Source of the DNA: an uncultured Lachnospiraceae bacterium | GTDB taxonomy: Bacteria > Bacillota > Clostridia > Lachnospirales > Lachnospiraceae | Assembly: GCA_902776305.1 (NCBI GenBank) | Contig: CACYPS010000007.1 | Location: forward strand, 24,288-88,287 | DNA: 64,000 nt | Reading direction: 5' to 3' | Shown here: piece after piece, positions 44,061 through 51,496 of the stretch | Position numbering within the stretch: position 1 is the stretch's first letter | Layout: each line of letters opens with the position of its first letter | Notes under the pieces: model-generated | The model's database searches: none | What the model was told of the DNA's origin: nothing | Seen by the model: only the letters and a program-made list of their open reading frames with translations | Translations under genes and position numbers: made by a program

Positions 44061-45005
44061 ATGCGCTATATCAGCGAACTTAGAGAAGGCAGCCGCATTC
44101 AGGATGTTTACCTGTGCAAACATAAGCAGTCAGCTGTCACAAAGAACGGCAAGAATTATGAAAATGTTGTCCTGCAGGATCGGACAGGTGTCCTGGATGC
44201 AAAGATTTGGGATCCGAATTCGGATGCGATTCATGAGTTTGATGCGCTCGACTATATTTATGTTGCGGGCAGCGTGAGCAATTTTAACGGATCACTTCAG
44301 GCATCCCTGAAGCAGGTCCGCAAGGCGGATCCGAGCGAGTACATTCCTGCAGATTATCTGCCTGTCACCAAGAAGAACCGGAAGGTCATGTACAATGAAC
44401 TGCTTTCCTATGCAGGCTCTGTAAAGCAGCCGTATCTGAGCGCCCTGCTGAAGAGCTTTTTTGTTGAGGACAAGGAGTTCCTGAAGGTTTTTGCCGGGCA
44501 TTCGGCAGCTAAGACAGTCCACCACAGTTTTGTGGGCGGTCTTCTGGAGCACACGCTTTCCGTCACAAAGATCTGTGATTACATCGCACGTAATTATCCG
44601 GCGGTCAATCGTGACCTTTTGATCACGGTCGCTATGCTCCACGATATCGGGAAGACGAAGGAGCTCTCCGACTTTCCGGTGAATGAGTACACGGATGACG
44701 GTCAGCTTCTGGGGCACATCCTGATCGGTGCCGAGATGGTTCACGATCATATTAAGGACATCGCCGGCTTCCCCGAGAAACTGGAGACAGAAATCAAGCA
44801 CTGTATTCTTGCCCATCACGGAGAGTATGAGTACGGTTCTCCGAAAAAACCGGCTATTATTGAAGCCATGGCACTCAATCTTGCTGATAATATGGATGCA
44901 AAGCTTGAAACGATGACGGAGGTCCTCGAATCCGGTCCGGTAAATGATGAATGGCTCGGGTTCAACCGCTTCTTTGATTCAAATCTGAGAAGAACGAGTC
45001 AGTGA
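44061..45005 (+). CDS. yhaM: 3'-5' exoribonuclease YhaM (HD domain)
   Basis: 314 residues. N-terminal OB fold (KNGKNYENVVLQDRTGVLDAKIWD) and HD phosphohydrolase domain: HHSFVGGLLEHTLSVTKIC, the metal pair in MLHDIGKTKEL, and HHGEYEYGSPKKPAIIEA. YhaM trims single-stranded RNA (and DNA) 3' ends in Firmicutes. ATG 44061 has TGGAG 5 bases upstream. It has its own promoter and a long structured leader, which is notable for an RNase. Confidence 0.93.
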   Translation: MRYISELREGSRIQDVYLCKHKQSAVTKNGKNYENVVLQDRTGVLDAKIWDPNSDAIHEFDALDYIYVAGSVSNFNGSLQASLKQVRKADPSEYIPADYLPVTKKNRKVMYNELLSYAGSVKQPYLSALLKSFFVEDKEFLKVFAGHSAAKTVHHSFVGGLLEHTLSVTKICDYIARNYPAVNRDLLITVAMLHDIGKTKELSDFPVNEYTDDGQLLGHILIGAEMVHDHIKDIAGFPEKLETEIKHCILAHHGEYEYGSPKKPAIIEAMALNLADNMDAKLETMTEVLESGPVNDEWLGFNRFFDSNLRRTSQ

Positions 45006-45183
45006 TACTTTGTTTACAGAATATGTTCTCTGCATTTAATATGTGGCTCGGCATGACGGTTTCAGCATAGCAGGTTCAATGCAATGTATTCAATATGATG
45101 GCTGATTTGACGGGTTTATTACGATTGACTCAATATGATGGGGTTAAGAATATAGTTTTTACTCATATAGAAAATCCGAAAAA

Positions 45184-46599
45184 ATGACAACAGATATGTT
45201 TAAAAAGAACGATATGGTGGAAATCACCATAGAGGATATGACAAACGAAGGTGAGGGTATCGGCCATGCAGATGGCTATACCCTCTTTGTTAAGGATGCG
45301 GTCATTGGTGACCGCATCCTTGCGCGTATAACAAAAACGAAGAAAAGTTACGGCTACGCACGGGTTGAGAAGATTCTGGAAGCCTCGAGTGACCGGGTCA
45401 CGGCAAAGTGTCCGGAAGCAAGGAGATGCGGCGGCTGCAGACTGCAGGAGCTGTCCTACGAAAAGCAGCTTGCTTTTAAGGAAGAAATTGTCAGGAAGAA
45501 TCTTGAGCGGATCGGCGGCTTTCGTGATATTCCCATGGAGCCCATCATGGGGATGGAGGATCCATGGAGATACCGCAACAAGGCACAGTATCCGATCGGG
45601 TTCTCAAAGAAGGACGGAAAGATCGTAGCCGGCTACTATGCGGGCAGGACACATTCGATTATCGATGTGCGGGACTGCCTGCTGTCCCCGGAGCATAATG
45701 CGGACATATTGAGAGCGGTTGTTGCATTTGCAGAAACATACCATATCGAGCCGTATGATGAGACGACAGGGCAGGGGCTGCTTCGGCATCTGCTGGTACG
45801 GGAGGGCTTTGCTTCCGGCCAGGTGTTGGTCTGTCTTGTGATCAACGGGAAGAAGCTGCCGCATGCCGCAGAGCTCGTTGAAAGGCTGCTCGAAGTATCG
45901 GAAATGATGCAGGCAGATATAAAGAGTATATGTCTGAATGTGAACAGGCAGAGGACGAATGTCATTCTCGGGGACAAGGTCGTTCCTCTTTATGGTGATC
46001 CCTGGATCACGGATTACCTTGGCGAATTCTCTTTCCGTATTTCACCGCTCTCGTTTTACCAGGTCAATCCGGTTCAGACTGTGAAGCTTTATAATACAGC
46101 GATCGAATTTGCCCAGCTGACAGGTCGGGAGACAGCCTTTGATTTATTCTGCGGAATCGGGACAATTTCGCATTTCCTTGCGCGCTCGGCAAAAGAGGTT
46201 TATGGCGTTGAGATCGTGCCCCAGGCAATTGAGGATGCGAAGGCAAATGCAGTGCGAAACGGCGTTACAAATGCAAAGTTTTTCGCGGCGGCTGCAGAAG
46301 ATGTGGCGGAGCGGGGCTATTTTGATGAGGAAAATCCGCTTGTCAGGCCGGATGTGGTCGTGGTCGACCCTCCGCGCAAGGGGTGTGAGGAGAGTCTGCT
46401 CCGAACGATAAGGAAGCTGGGACCCGACAGAGTCGTGTATGTGAGTTGCGACAGTGCGACGCTTGCCAGAGACCTGAAGATTCTATGTGAGCCGGGATCG
46501 GAGATTGAGAGCGGCTATAGTATGGAGAGGGTGAGGGCGTGCGACATGTTTCCGCATGCGACACACATAGAGACCGTCTGTCTACTAACACATTCTTGA
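45184..46599 (+). CDS. rlmD: 23S rRNA (uracil-5-)-methyltransferase, RumA/RlmCD type
   Basis: 471 residues. TRAM domain (ITIEDMTNEGEGIGHADGYTLFVKDAVIGD), an Fe-S cysteine cluster CPEARRCGGC, and the SAM domain: AFDLFCGIGTIS, VVVDPPRKGC, and the catalytic cysteine in VYVSCDSATLARDL. It makes 5-methyluridine in 23S rRNA; which position (747, 1939 or both) cannot be told. The start has no good ribosome binding site; ATG 45196 is an alternative. A C-terminal relic of a related gene lies at 48473. The 178-base gap upstream has a repeated CAATATGATGG. Confidence 0.93.
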   Translation: MTTDMFKKNDMVEITIEDMTNEGEGIGHADGYTLFVKDAVIGDRILARITKTKKSYGYARVEKILEASSDRVTAKCPEARRCGGCRLQELSYEKQLAFKEEIVRKNLERIGGFRDIPMEPIMGMEDPWRYRNKAQYPIGFSKKDGKIVAGYYAGRTHSIIDVRDCLLSPEHNADILRAVVAFAETYHIEPYDETTGQGLLRHLLVREGFASGQVLVCLVINGKKLPHAAELVERLLEVSEMMQADIKSICLNVNRQRTNVILGDKVVPLYGDPWITDYLGEFSFRISPLSFYQVNPVQTVKLYNTAIEFAQLTGRETAFDLFCGIGTISHFLARSAKEVYGVEIVPQAIEDAKANAVRNGVTNAKFFAAAAEDVAERGYFDEENPLVRPDVVVVDPPRKGCEESLLRTIRKLGPDRVVYVSCDSATLARDLKILCEPGSEIESGYSMERVRACDMFPHATHIETVCLLTHS

Positions 46600-46630
46600 A
46601 CTTAGGGGCCTGAAAAAGCCTGAAATACTG

Positions 46631-46678
46631 GGGTTTCCGTCACCGGGGGCAGATCGTGCCCGGCGTGATTGGAAACCC
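46631..46678. repeat. Long hairpin beyond rlmD
   Basis: GGGTTTCC pairs with GGAAACCC, with inner GTCAC/GTGAT and GGGCA/TGCCC pairs. No T-run. It stands at the start of the mobile-element debris and could be a recombination site or an insertion-sequence end. Confidence 0.5.
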
Positions 46679-46723
46679 TCGTTAATCCTCTGCGGGAACT
46701 TGTCAAAAAGCAGGGTCGTGGCT

Positions 46724-46830
46724 ACGATTTTACTATTTTTGAGAACGAGTCAATGATTTTACCATTTTAGGCAAAACGAGAAAACGATTTTACTATTTTG
46801 GGTAGGTCGAGGAAATGATTTTACTGACGG
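46724..46830. repeat. Four GATTTTACYATTTT repeats, about 30-bp period
   Basis: GATTTTAC occurs at 46728, 46755, 46788 and 46818 (approximate), each within about 31 bases of the next, three followed by YATTTT. The pattern is like the multiple end repeats bound by IS21-type transposases. The last copy overlaps the start of the recombinase fragment. No transposase gene remains. Confidence 0.55.
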
Positions 46831-47534
46831 AAGCAGGCATCCCGCGTGACCTTTTCCTGCAGGTGCAGGAGGAGATGGTGCGCAGGGCCCGGTTGGAGAC
46901 CGGCACCGGAAAGCGGCGGGTCTATAGTGGAAAGTACGCTCTTTCCCACCTTGTTTATTGCGCTCACTGCGGAGACATTTACCGCAGGACTCAGTGGTGG
47001 ATTCGCGGCGAGAAGATCCCGGTCTGGCGTTGCATCAGTCGGATCGAGAAAAGAAAAGCGAATGTGGACTGCCCATCACGGACCATTTACGAGAAGGATA
47101 TGCACGCGGCTGTTGTGACTACCTTCAACCAGCTGATCGCTCAGAAGGATGAGTTTCTGCCGGGGATGAAGCTGGCAATGGAACGGGCAATGCAGACCAG
47201 CAACAGCCCGAGGGTGACGGAGATCGATGAGCGGCTGGAGGCCCTGCAGAAAGAGCTCCTGAAGAAGGCCAACGCCAAGCAGGGCTTCGAGGAACTGGCC
47301 GACGAGATCGACTCGCTCCGGGAAGAGAAGCAGGATCTACTGGTCGAAGAAGCCAACCGCGCAGGCATGAAGCAGCGGATGGATGAGCTCGAAGCCTTAC
47401 TGGCCGAGAAGACCACCGAGGTGACGGAGTACGACGAAGGGCTGGTCCGGCAGCTGATCGAGAAAATCACAGTCTATGATGACCACCTTGCCTTTGAGTT
47501 CAAATCCGGCCTTGAGACAGAAGTACAGATGTAA
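46815..47534 (+). pseudogene. Serine recombinase, C-terminal fragment
   Basis: 239 codons matching the second half of large serine recombinases: VQEEMVRRAR, GKYALSHLVYCAHCGDIYRRTQ (zinc ribbon with C-X2-C), CPSRTIYEKDMHAAVV, then a long coiled coil rich in Glu and Lys. The N-terminal resolvase domain with the catalytic serine is absent; the ORF begins after the 30-bp repeats. An ATG and weak GAGG precede it, so a fragment may be made, but it cannot recombine DNA. It is evidence of a former integrative element. Confidence 0.85.
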
Positions 47535-47549
47535 ACGTAGCCATCACGC

Positions 47550-47577
47550 AGGCGCTCCTTCGGGGGCGTCTTTTTTT
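47550..47577 (+). terminator. Terminator after the recombinase fragment
   Basis: GGCGCTCC-TTCG-GGGGCGTC with a UUCG tetraloop followed by seven Ts. Confidence 0.85.
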
Positions 47578-47654
47578 GTCTGCGAGGTAGAAAAGTTCAC
47601 AGGGGCGTGCTATACTTATAAAGTCATAGGTTGATATTTGAAAGAGGTAAACGG

Positions 47655-47812
47655 ATGCTCCAAAATAACATAGAACTGGATCTGAAAACAAAGCTGATCG
47701 AGAGCGGCACAACCCAGACGGAGGTCGCGGAGAAGGTCGGAGTATCCCTTGCCTATGTGAAGAGCTCGGCTACGATGTGGAGCTGACATATAAGAAGAAG
47801 GCAGCCGAATGA
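47655..47812 (+). pseudogene. XRE-type helix-turn-helix gene with internal deletion
   Basis: ATG 47655 (GAAAGAGG upstream) opens LKTKLIESGTTQTEVAEKVG and VSLAYV, a typical HTH start. The end of such proteins, ELGYDVELTYKKKAAE and TGA (47810-47812), follows directly but in a different frame. The middle of the gene is gone and the reading frame is broken, leaving a 43-codon ORF that stops at 47786. Confidence 0.75.
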
Positions 47813-47847
47813 GGCTGCGGCAAATCGGAATTTGAAGGGAGAATCAC

Positions 47848-48294
47848 ATGCTCAGATATGTCAAACTGCGGGAAGTGCCGGAATTGAAAGAGCCCGCTGC
47901 AGAGTGGTTTCACCAGAAGTGGGGAGTACCCAAAGAAGCCTATCTTGAATGTATGAACGCCTACCTGGATGAAAAGACAGAATACGGTTGGTATCTCTGC
48001 CTGGATGATGATCAGATCGTTGGTGGCACAGGTGTGATCGAAAACGATTTTCACGACAGGAAAGACTTGTTTCCAAATGTCTGCGCAGTATACACCGAGC
48101 AGTCATACCGAAAAAAAGGCATTGCCGGAAACTTACTGAACCTGACAGTAGACGATCTGCGATCAAAGGGAATTACACCGGTGTATCTCGTTACAGATCA
48201 TACGGGATTCTATGAGCGCTACGGCTGGGAATTCCTGTGCATGGTTCAGGGCGACGATGAGCCTGATATGACACGCATGTATATTCACAGATAA
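47848..48294 (+). CDS. GNAT-family N-acetyltransferase
   Basis: 148 residues. GNAT fold with the acetyl-CoA loop AVYTEQSYRKKGIAGNLLN (motif A, R/Q-x-x-G-x-G/A variant), then VYLVTDHTGFYERYGWEF (motif B, the usual FYERxGF). Transfers acetyl groups to an unknown amine. GGGAG precedes the ATG. It is embedded between the recombinase/HTH relics and insertion-sequence-like ends, so it may be cargo of the lost element. Confidence 0.85.
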   Translation: MLRYVKLREVPELKEPAAEWFHQKWGVPKEAYLECMNAYLDEKTEYGWYLCLDDDQIVGGTGVIENDFHDRKDLFPNVCAVYTEQSYRKKGIAGNLLNLTVDDLRSKGITPVYLVTDHTGFYERYGWEFLCMVQGDDEPDMTRMYIHR

Positions 48295-48304
48295 CTTCCA
48301 GTTA

Positions 48305-48387
48305 GTCGACATGTTCCCGATAACGGACAAGAGCCCAAAACCGGTTGATATGTTCCTGACGAACTGGCAAAACGTTGATATGTTCCT
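48305..48387. repeat. Three GTTGATATGTTCC repeats, insertion-sequence end
   Basis: GTCGACATGTTCCC (48305-48318), GTTGATATGTTCCT (48344-48357) and GTTGATATGTTCCT (48374-48387). Spaced repeats of this kind mark ends of IS21-like elements; no transposase ORF is beside them. Confidence 0.55.
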
Positions 48388-48472
48388 GGACACGATTTTG
48401 CGAACAGGAAGCGGTCGGTGGACAAGTTTCCGCTTACTGGCGCAGGTATGAATTAGTAGTTTCATTTCCTCG

Positions 48473-48514
48473 AGCCACATAGAGACGGTAGTTTTGCTGA
48501 CAAGAAATACATAA
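48473..48514 (+). pseudogene. C-terminal relic of an rRNA uracil methyltransferase
   Basis: The frame reads SHIETVVLLTRNT and TAA, the usual C-terminus of RumA-type methyltransferases (compare THIETVCLLTHS at the end of rlmD, 46599). Nothing of the rest of the gene is upstream. Probably the far side of an insertion or the leftover of a paralog. Confidence 0.55.
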
Positions 48515-48533
48515 CGGGAGGCTGGAAAACATG

Positions 48534-48566
48534 AAATCAAGAACGCCGAGGCGTTCTTGATTTTTC
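48534..48566 (+). terminator. GAACGCC palindrome, copy 2, as a terminator
   Basis: AATCAAGAACGCC pairs with GGCGTTCTTGATT over a GA loop, followed by TTTT. Perfect 13-bp stem. An ATG at 48531 with GGGAGG upstream would open a nine-residue ORF ending in the hairpin. Confidence 0.85.
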
Positions 48567-48570
48567 TAAC

Positions 48571-48682
48571 TGGCAGAAATAGGGAATGAGTTTCCTGCCC
48601 GGTTTTTTATATCCCCATTCCACGCCTGATCAGAACAAAATAGTGGCAGGTCTTTAAGGTCATCCGGATGGATGGCTTTTTT
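48571..48682 (+). terminator. Two further terminator-like hairpins
   Basis: GGCAGAAA/TTTCCTGCC followed by CGGTTTTTT (about 48571-48607) and GTCATCC-GGAT-GGATGGC followed by six Ts (48659-48682). The stretch 48295-48808 otherwise has only the repeats and relics listed and no intact gene. Confidence 0.6.
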
Positions 48683-48808
48683 CTTTATCAGATGATATGC
48701 CGAAAAGGAATAGTATGATATTCGTCATAACCATTAGCGAGAATCTACACAACACTATACAATAAAAAATGTAAAGACAATAAATCACATTAAACATGAG
48801 GATAGGCC

Positions 48809-49045
48809 ATGGATAAGGAACATTTGAGACAATGCCTTTTCGACGCAGGATGCCGGGATGAAATCGCAGAGTGCATTTTAAGAGAGTTTGAGTCGGGAAA
48901 TCTGAATGATACGCTGAAACTTATGAAAAAAGAAAGATGCCGGGCGATGGATGAATATCATGAAAGCGGAAGAAAAGTAGACTGCATGGACTTCGTCCTT
49001 AGAAACATTAACAATGAAATAAACAAAAATAACGGAGGGATTTAA
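48809..49045 (+). CDS. Small conserved-looking protein of unknown function
   Basis: 78 residues, charged, with three cysteines or more (FDAGCRDEIAECILREFESG, MKKERCRAMDEYHESGRKVDCMDFVL). No membrane segment or signal. Predicted mostly helical. I have no family name for it; similar small helical proteins occur beside hydrolase/flavodoxin genes in Clostridia. GAGGATAGG precedes the ATG, and its TAA shares a base with the next ATG, so it is a real translated unit of this operon. Confidence 0.75.
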   Translation: MDKEHLRQCLFDAGCRDEIAECILREFESGNLNDTLKLMKKERCRAMDEYHESGRKVDCMDFVLRNINNEINKNNGGI

Positions 49046-50049
49046 TGATGATCAGAAAAGAAGAATTGAACCTTGTAACTGAGTGGGATAAGACATTTCC
49101 TAAGAGCGAGAAGGTAGAGCACAGCAAAGTGACATTTGTAAACCGCTATGGAATCACACTTGCAGCCGATATGTACGTGCCTAAAAATGCCGAAGGAAAG
49201 CTACCTGCTATTGCAGTATCCGGGCCTTTCGGAGCAGTGAAAGAGCAGTGCTCAGGACTATACGCTCAGACAATGGCTGAAAGAGGATTTCTTACCATAG
49301 CGTTCGATCCTTCCTTTACAGGTGAGAGTGGCGGAAATGTGAGATTCATGGCTTCGCCTGATATCAATACTGAGGATTTCATGGCGGCTGTTGACTTTCT
49401 TTCCCTGAATGAGAAAGTGGATCCTGATAAAATAGGTATTATCGGAATCTGCGGATGGGGCGGAATGGCAATCAATACGGCTGCACTTGATACCAGAATC
49501 AAGGCTACAGCAGCAATGACCATGTATGACATGACAAGAGTAGGAGCTAAGGGTTACTTTGATTCAGAAGACAGCGAGGAAGCTCGTTACAAACAGAGAG
49601 CAGCTATGTGTGCGCAGAGACTTGAAGACTTAAAAGCCGGTGAATACAAACGTGCAGGCGGTGTTGTGGATCCTCTTCCTGAAGAGGCGCCTTTCTTTGT
49701 AAAGGACTACCACGACTATTACAAGACAGACCGCGGATATCATGCAAGAAGCCTCAATTCCAATGAAGGCTGGAATGTGATCGGATGCGAGTCATTCGTA
49801 AACCAACCGATCCTTAAATACAGTAACGAGATCAGAAGTGCGGTTCTTTTAGTACATGGTGAGAAGGCTCATTCATGCTATTTTTCAAAGGATGCATATG
49901 CAGATATGGTCAAGGACAGCAAATATGCAGATAATAAGGAACTCATGATCATCCCGGATGCTGTCCATACGGATCTTTATGATGGCGGAGACAAGGATTA
50001 CATTCCGTTTGACAAGCTTCAGAGTTTTTATGAGCAGTATCTGCAGTAA
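49045..50049 (+). CDS. Alpha/beta hydrolase (DLH/YcjY-like)
   Basis: 334 residues. Oxidoreductase-associated type alpha/beta hydrolase: TFVNRYGITLAADMYVP, oxyanion region VSGPFGAVKEQ, FDPSFTGESGG, and a modified nucleophile elbow GICGWGGMA, where cysteine C (G-x-C-x-G) occupies the usual serine place, as in dienelactone hydrolases. The acid and histidine would be in the LLVHGEKAHS and IPDAVHTDLYD segments. Cytoplasmic, substrate unknown. Starts ATGATG directly on the stop of the small gene; 11 bases before the flavodoxin-family gene. Confidence 0.85.
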   Translation: MMIRKEELNLVTEWDKTFPKSEKVEHSKVTFVNRYGITLAADMYVPKNAEGKLPAIAVSGPFGAVKEQCSGLYAQTMAERGFLTIAFDPSFTGESGGNVRFMASPDINTEDFMAAVDFLSLNEKVDPDKIGIIGICGWGGMAINTAALDTRIKATAAMTMYDMTRVGAKGYFDSEDSEEARYKQRAAMCAQRLEDLKAGEYKRAGGVVDPLPEEAPFFVKDYHDYYKTDRGYHARSLNSNEGWNVIGCESFVNQPILKYSNEIRSAVLLVHGEKAHSCYFSKDAYADMVKDSKYADNKELMIIPDAVHTDLYDGGDKDYIPFDKLQSFYEQYLQ

Positions 50050-50060
50050 GGGAGGATGTT

Positions 50061-50603
50061 ATGAGTAAGGTGCTCGTTATTTCGACCAGTCTTCGGACAA
50101 AGAGCAATTCTGATATCCTGGCGGATCAGCTGATTGCAGGTGCTGAGGATGCCGGGCGCGAGGTTGAGCATATCAGCCTTAAGGGAAAGAAGATCGGTTT
50201 TTGTGTCGGCTGTCTTGCCTGCCAGAGTTCGCAGCAGTGCATTCTAAGGGACGATTCCATAGAGATAGCAGAGAAGGTAAAGAATGCTGATACCCTTGTA
50301 TTTGTTACGCCAATATATTATTACGAGATGAGCGGACAGATGAAGACGCTTCTTGACAGGCTGAATCCGCTTTATCCATCAGATTATAAGTTCCGTAAGG
50401 TCTATATGCTTTCCACAGCGGCTGAGGACGAGGAGTTTGTACCGGAGAGAGCAGTACGCGGACTTCAAGGCTGGGTGGATTGCTTTGAAAAAGCGGAATT
50501 TGCCGGTTCTCTGTTCTGTGGAGGAATCTCAGATCCTGGAGAGGCAGATGGAAAGGATACAGAGAAGAATGAAGCATATCAGTTTGGAAGAGCCATGGAA
50601 TAA
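50061..50603 (+). CDS. Flavodoxin-family NAD(P)H-dependent FMN reductase
   Basis: 180 residues. FMN-binding phosphate loop STSLRTKSNSDILAD, a CVGCLACQSSQQCILRDD cysteine segment as in iron-sulfur flavoprotein-like reductases, and TPIYYYEMSGQMKTLLDRLNPLY. It probably reduces quinones, metals or nitro compounds. GGGAGG precedes the start. With the upstream hydrolase it forms a small operon often seen in Clostridia. Its 3' end overlaps the next gene by 35 bases. Confidence 0.88.
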   Translation: MSKVLVISTSLRTKSNSDILADQLIAGAEDAGREVEHISLKGKKIGFCVGCLACQSSQQCILRDDSIEIAEKVKNADTLVFVTPIYYYEMSGQMKTLLDRLNPLYPSDYKFRKVYMLSTAAEDEEFVPERAVRGLQGWVDCFEKAEFAGSLFCGGISDPGEADGKDTEKNEAYQFGRAME

Positions 50604-51192
50604 AGTAAGAAAAATAGGTGTTATCTTAGTTGCATTTGTGATGCTGATGTCTGTAACTTCGTGCGGACAGACTGAGACAGCAAAGGAATCAACGACTGAA
50701 TCGCAGGAAACAGAATCTGTTGCAATAACTGCCTCAGAGAATGCGGAAGCTGTAGATAAAGGAAGTGCAGAACCTACAGAAAATGAGAACGATGAAATGG
50801 AGAGCGTTCAGGACACACAATCAAATCAGGAGGCCGAGACGATGGTTTTAACAATCAATGGAGAACAGGTATCCGTCGAATGGGAAGATAATGAATCGGT
50901 GGAAGCACTTAAGAATCTGGTTATGACAGAGCCGCTATCTATCCGGATGTCCATGTACGGAGGCTTTGAACAGGTCGGCTCCATAGGAACGAGCCTTCCA
51001 AGGAACGATGTACAGACTACGACAGAAGCCGGAGACATAGTTCTCTATTCCGGCAATCAGATCGTTGTCTTTTACGGTTCTAATTCCTGGGCATATACAA
51101 GGCTTGGAAAGGTGACGGATAAATCGAAGAGTGAAATGACAGAGCTTCTCGGAAAAGGTGATGTGACTGCTACATTTATGATTGGTAAGTGA
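50569..51192 (+). CDS. Lipoprotein with cyclophilin-like domain
   Basis: 207 residues. Signal peptide VRKIGVILVAFVMLMSVTSCGQ with a lipobox cysteine, a Ser/Thr/Glu linker, then a cyclophilin-like domain (LTINGEQVSVEWEDNESVEALKNLV, SMYGGFEQVGSIGTSLPRND, AGDIVLYSGNQIVVFYGSNSWAYTRLGKV), as in Cyclophil_like2 proteins next to flavodoxins. Outer-surface membrane anchored. The start is uncertain: ATG 50569, or ATG 50548 with GGAGAGG close by; both lie inside the flavodoxin-family gene. Confidence 0.82.
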   Translation: MKHISLEEPWNKVRKIGVILVAFVMLMSVTSCGQTETAKESTTESQETESVAITASENAEAVDKGSAEPTENENDEMESVQDTQSNQEAETMVLTINGEQVSVEWEDNESVEALKNLVMTEPLSIRMSMYGGFEQVGSIGTSLPRNDVQTTTEAGDIVLYSGNQIVVFYGSNSWAYTRLGKVTDKSKSEMTELLGKGDVTATFMIGK

Positions 51193-51284
51193 ACCTGTGA
51201 GTGTCCGGAAGAGGCAATGAGCAGTGAAAAAATCGTTAAGAATGAAGTTAAGGCAAGCCGCAAGACGGAAAAGAAAAACGGCTA

Positions 51285-51313
51285 TTGATTAACGAACGAA
51301 CGTTAGGTAAAAT
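51285..51313 (+). promoter_or_regulatory. Promoter with TetR-type operator
   Basis: TTGATT (51285-51290) and TAAAAT (51308-51313), spacer 17; the spacer holds TAACGAACGAACGTTA (51290-51305), an imperfect palindrome like TetR/AcrR operators. No TetR gene is in the window. Confidence 0.55.
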
Positions 51314-51358
51314 AGACTGTGTAAATCATCATTACTGCTATTAATGAAGATTTAGACT

Positions 51359-51394
51359 ACCGGTCAGATCGGAGACGGCTGACCGGTTTTCTTT
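51359..51394 (+). terminator. Hairpin after the TetR-type promoter
   Basis: ACCGGTCAG and CTGACCGGT pair around 11 bases, followed by TTTCTTT. It may be a terminator or attenuator between the promoter and the next lipoprotein gene. Confidence 0.8.
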
Positions 51395-51438
51395 ACGACA
51401 TAAGACTTACGATCGGTAGGACGCTAAGGGGATCAACG

Positions 51439-51492
51439 ATGAAAAAGAAAATTGAATTGGAACTGCCGCCAGTAGCGAAAACGAAAGGATGA
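51439..51492 (+). CDS. Small leader ORF, 17 residues
   Basis: ATG 51439 with AAGGGG 7 bases upstream encodes MKKKIELELPPVAKTKG. Its stop overlaps the ribosome binding site of the following lipoprotein gene (AAAGGA). Possibly a coupling peptide or the start of a lost gene. Confidence 0.35.
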   Translation: MKKKIELELPPVAKTKG

Positions 51493-51496
51493 TTTT

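Noticed and set aside
46724-46830. Short CRISPR-like 30-bp periodic repeats
   Set aside because: Only ~14 bases are conserved per unit and the rest varies without the fixed repeat-spacer form; insertion-sequence end repeats explain it better.
46815-47534. Active site-specific recombinase
   Set aside because: The catalytic resolvase domain is missing, so only a C-terminal fragment remains.
48531-48560. Nine-residue ORF starting at 48531 with a good ribosome binding site
   Set aside because: It lies entirely within the palindromic terminator and is too short to support; noted only as a curiosity.
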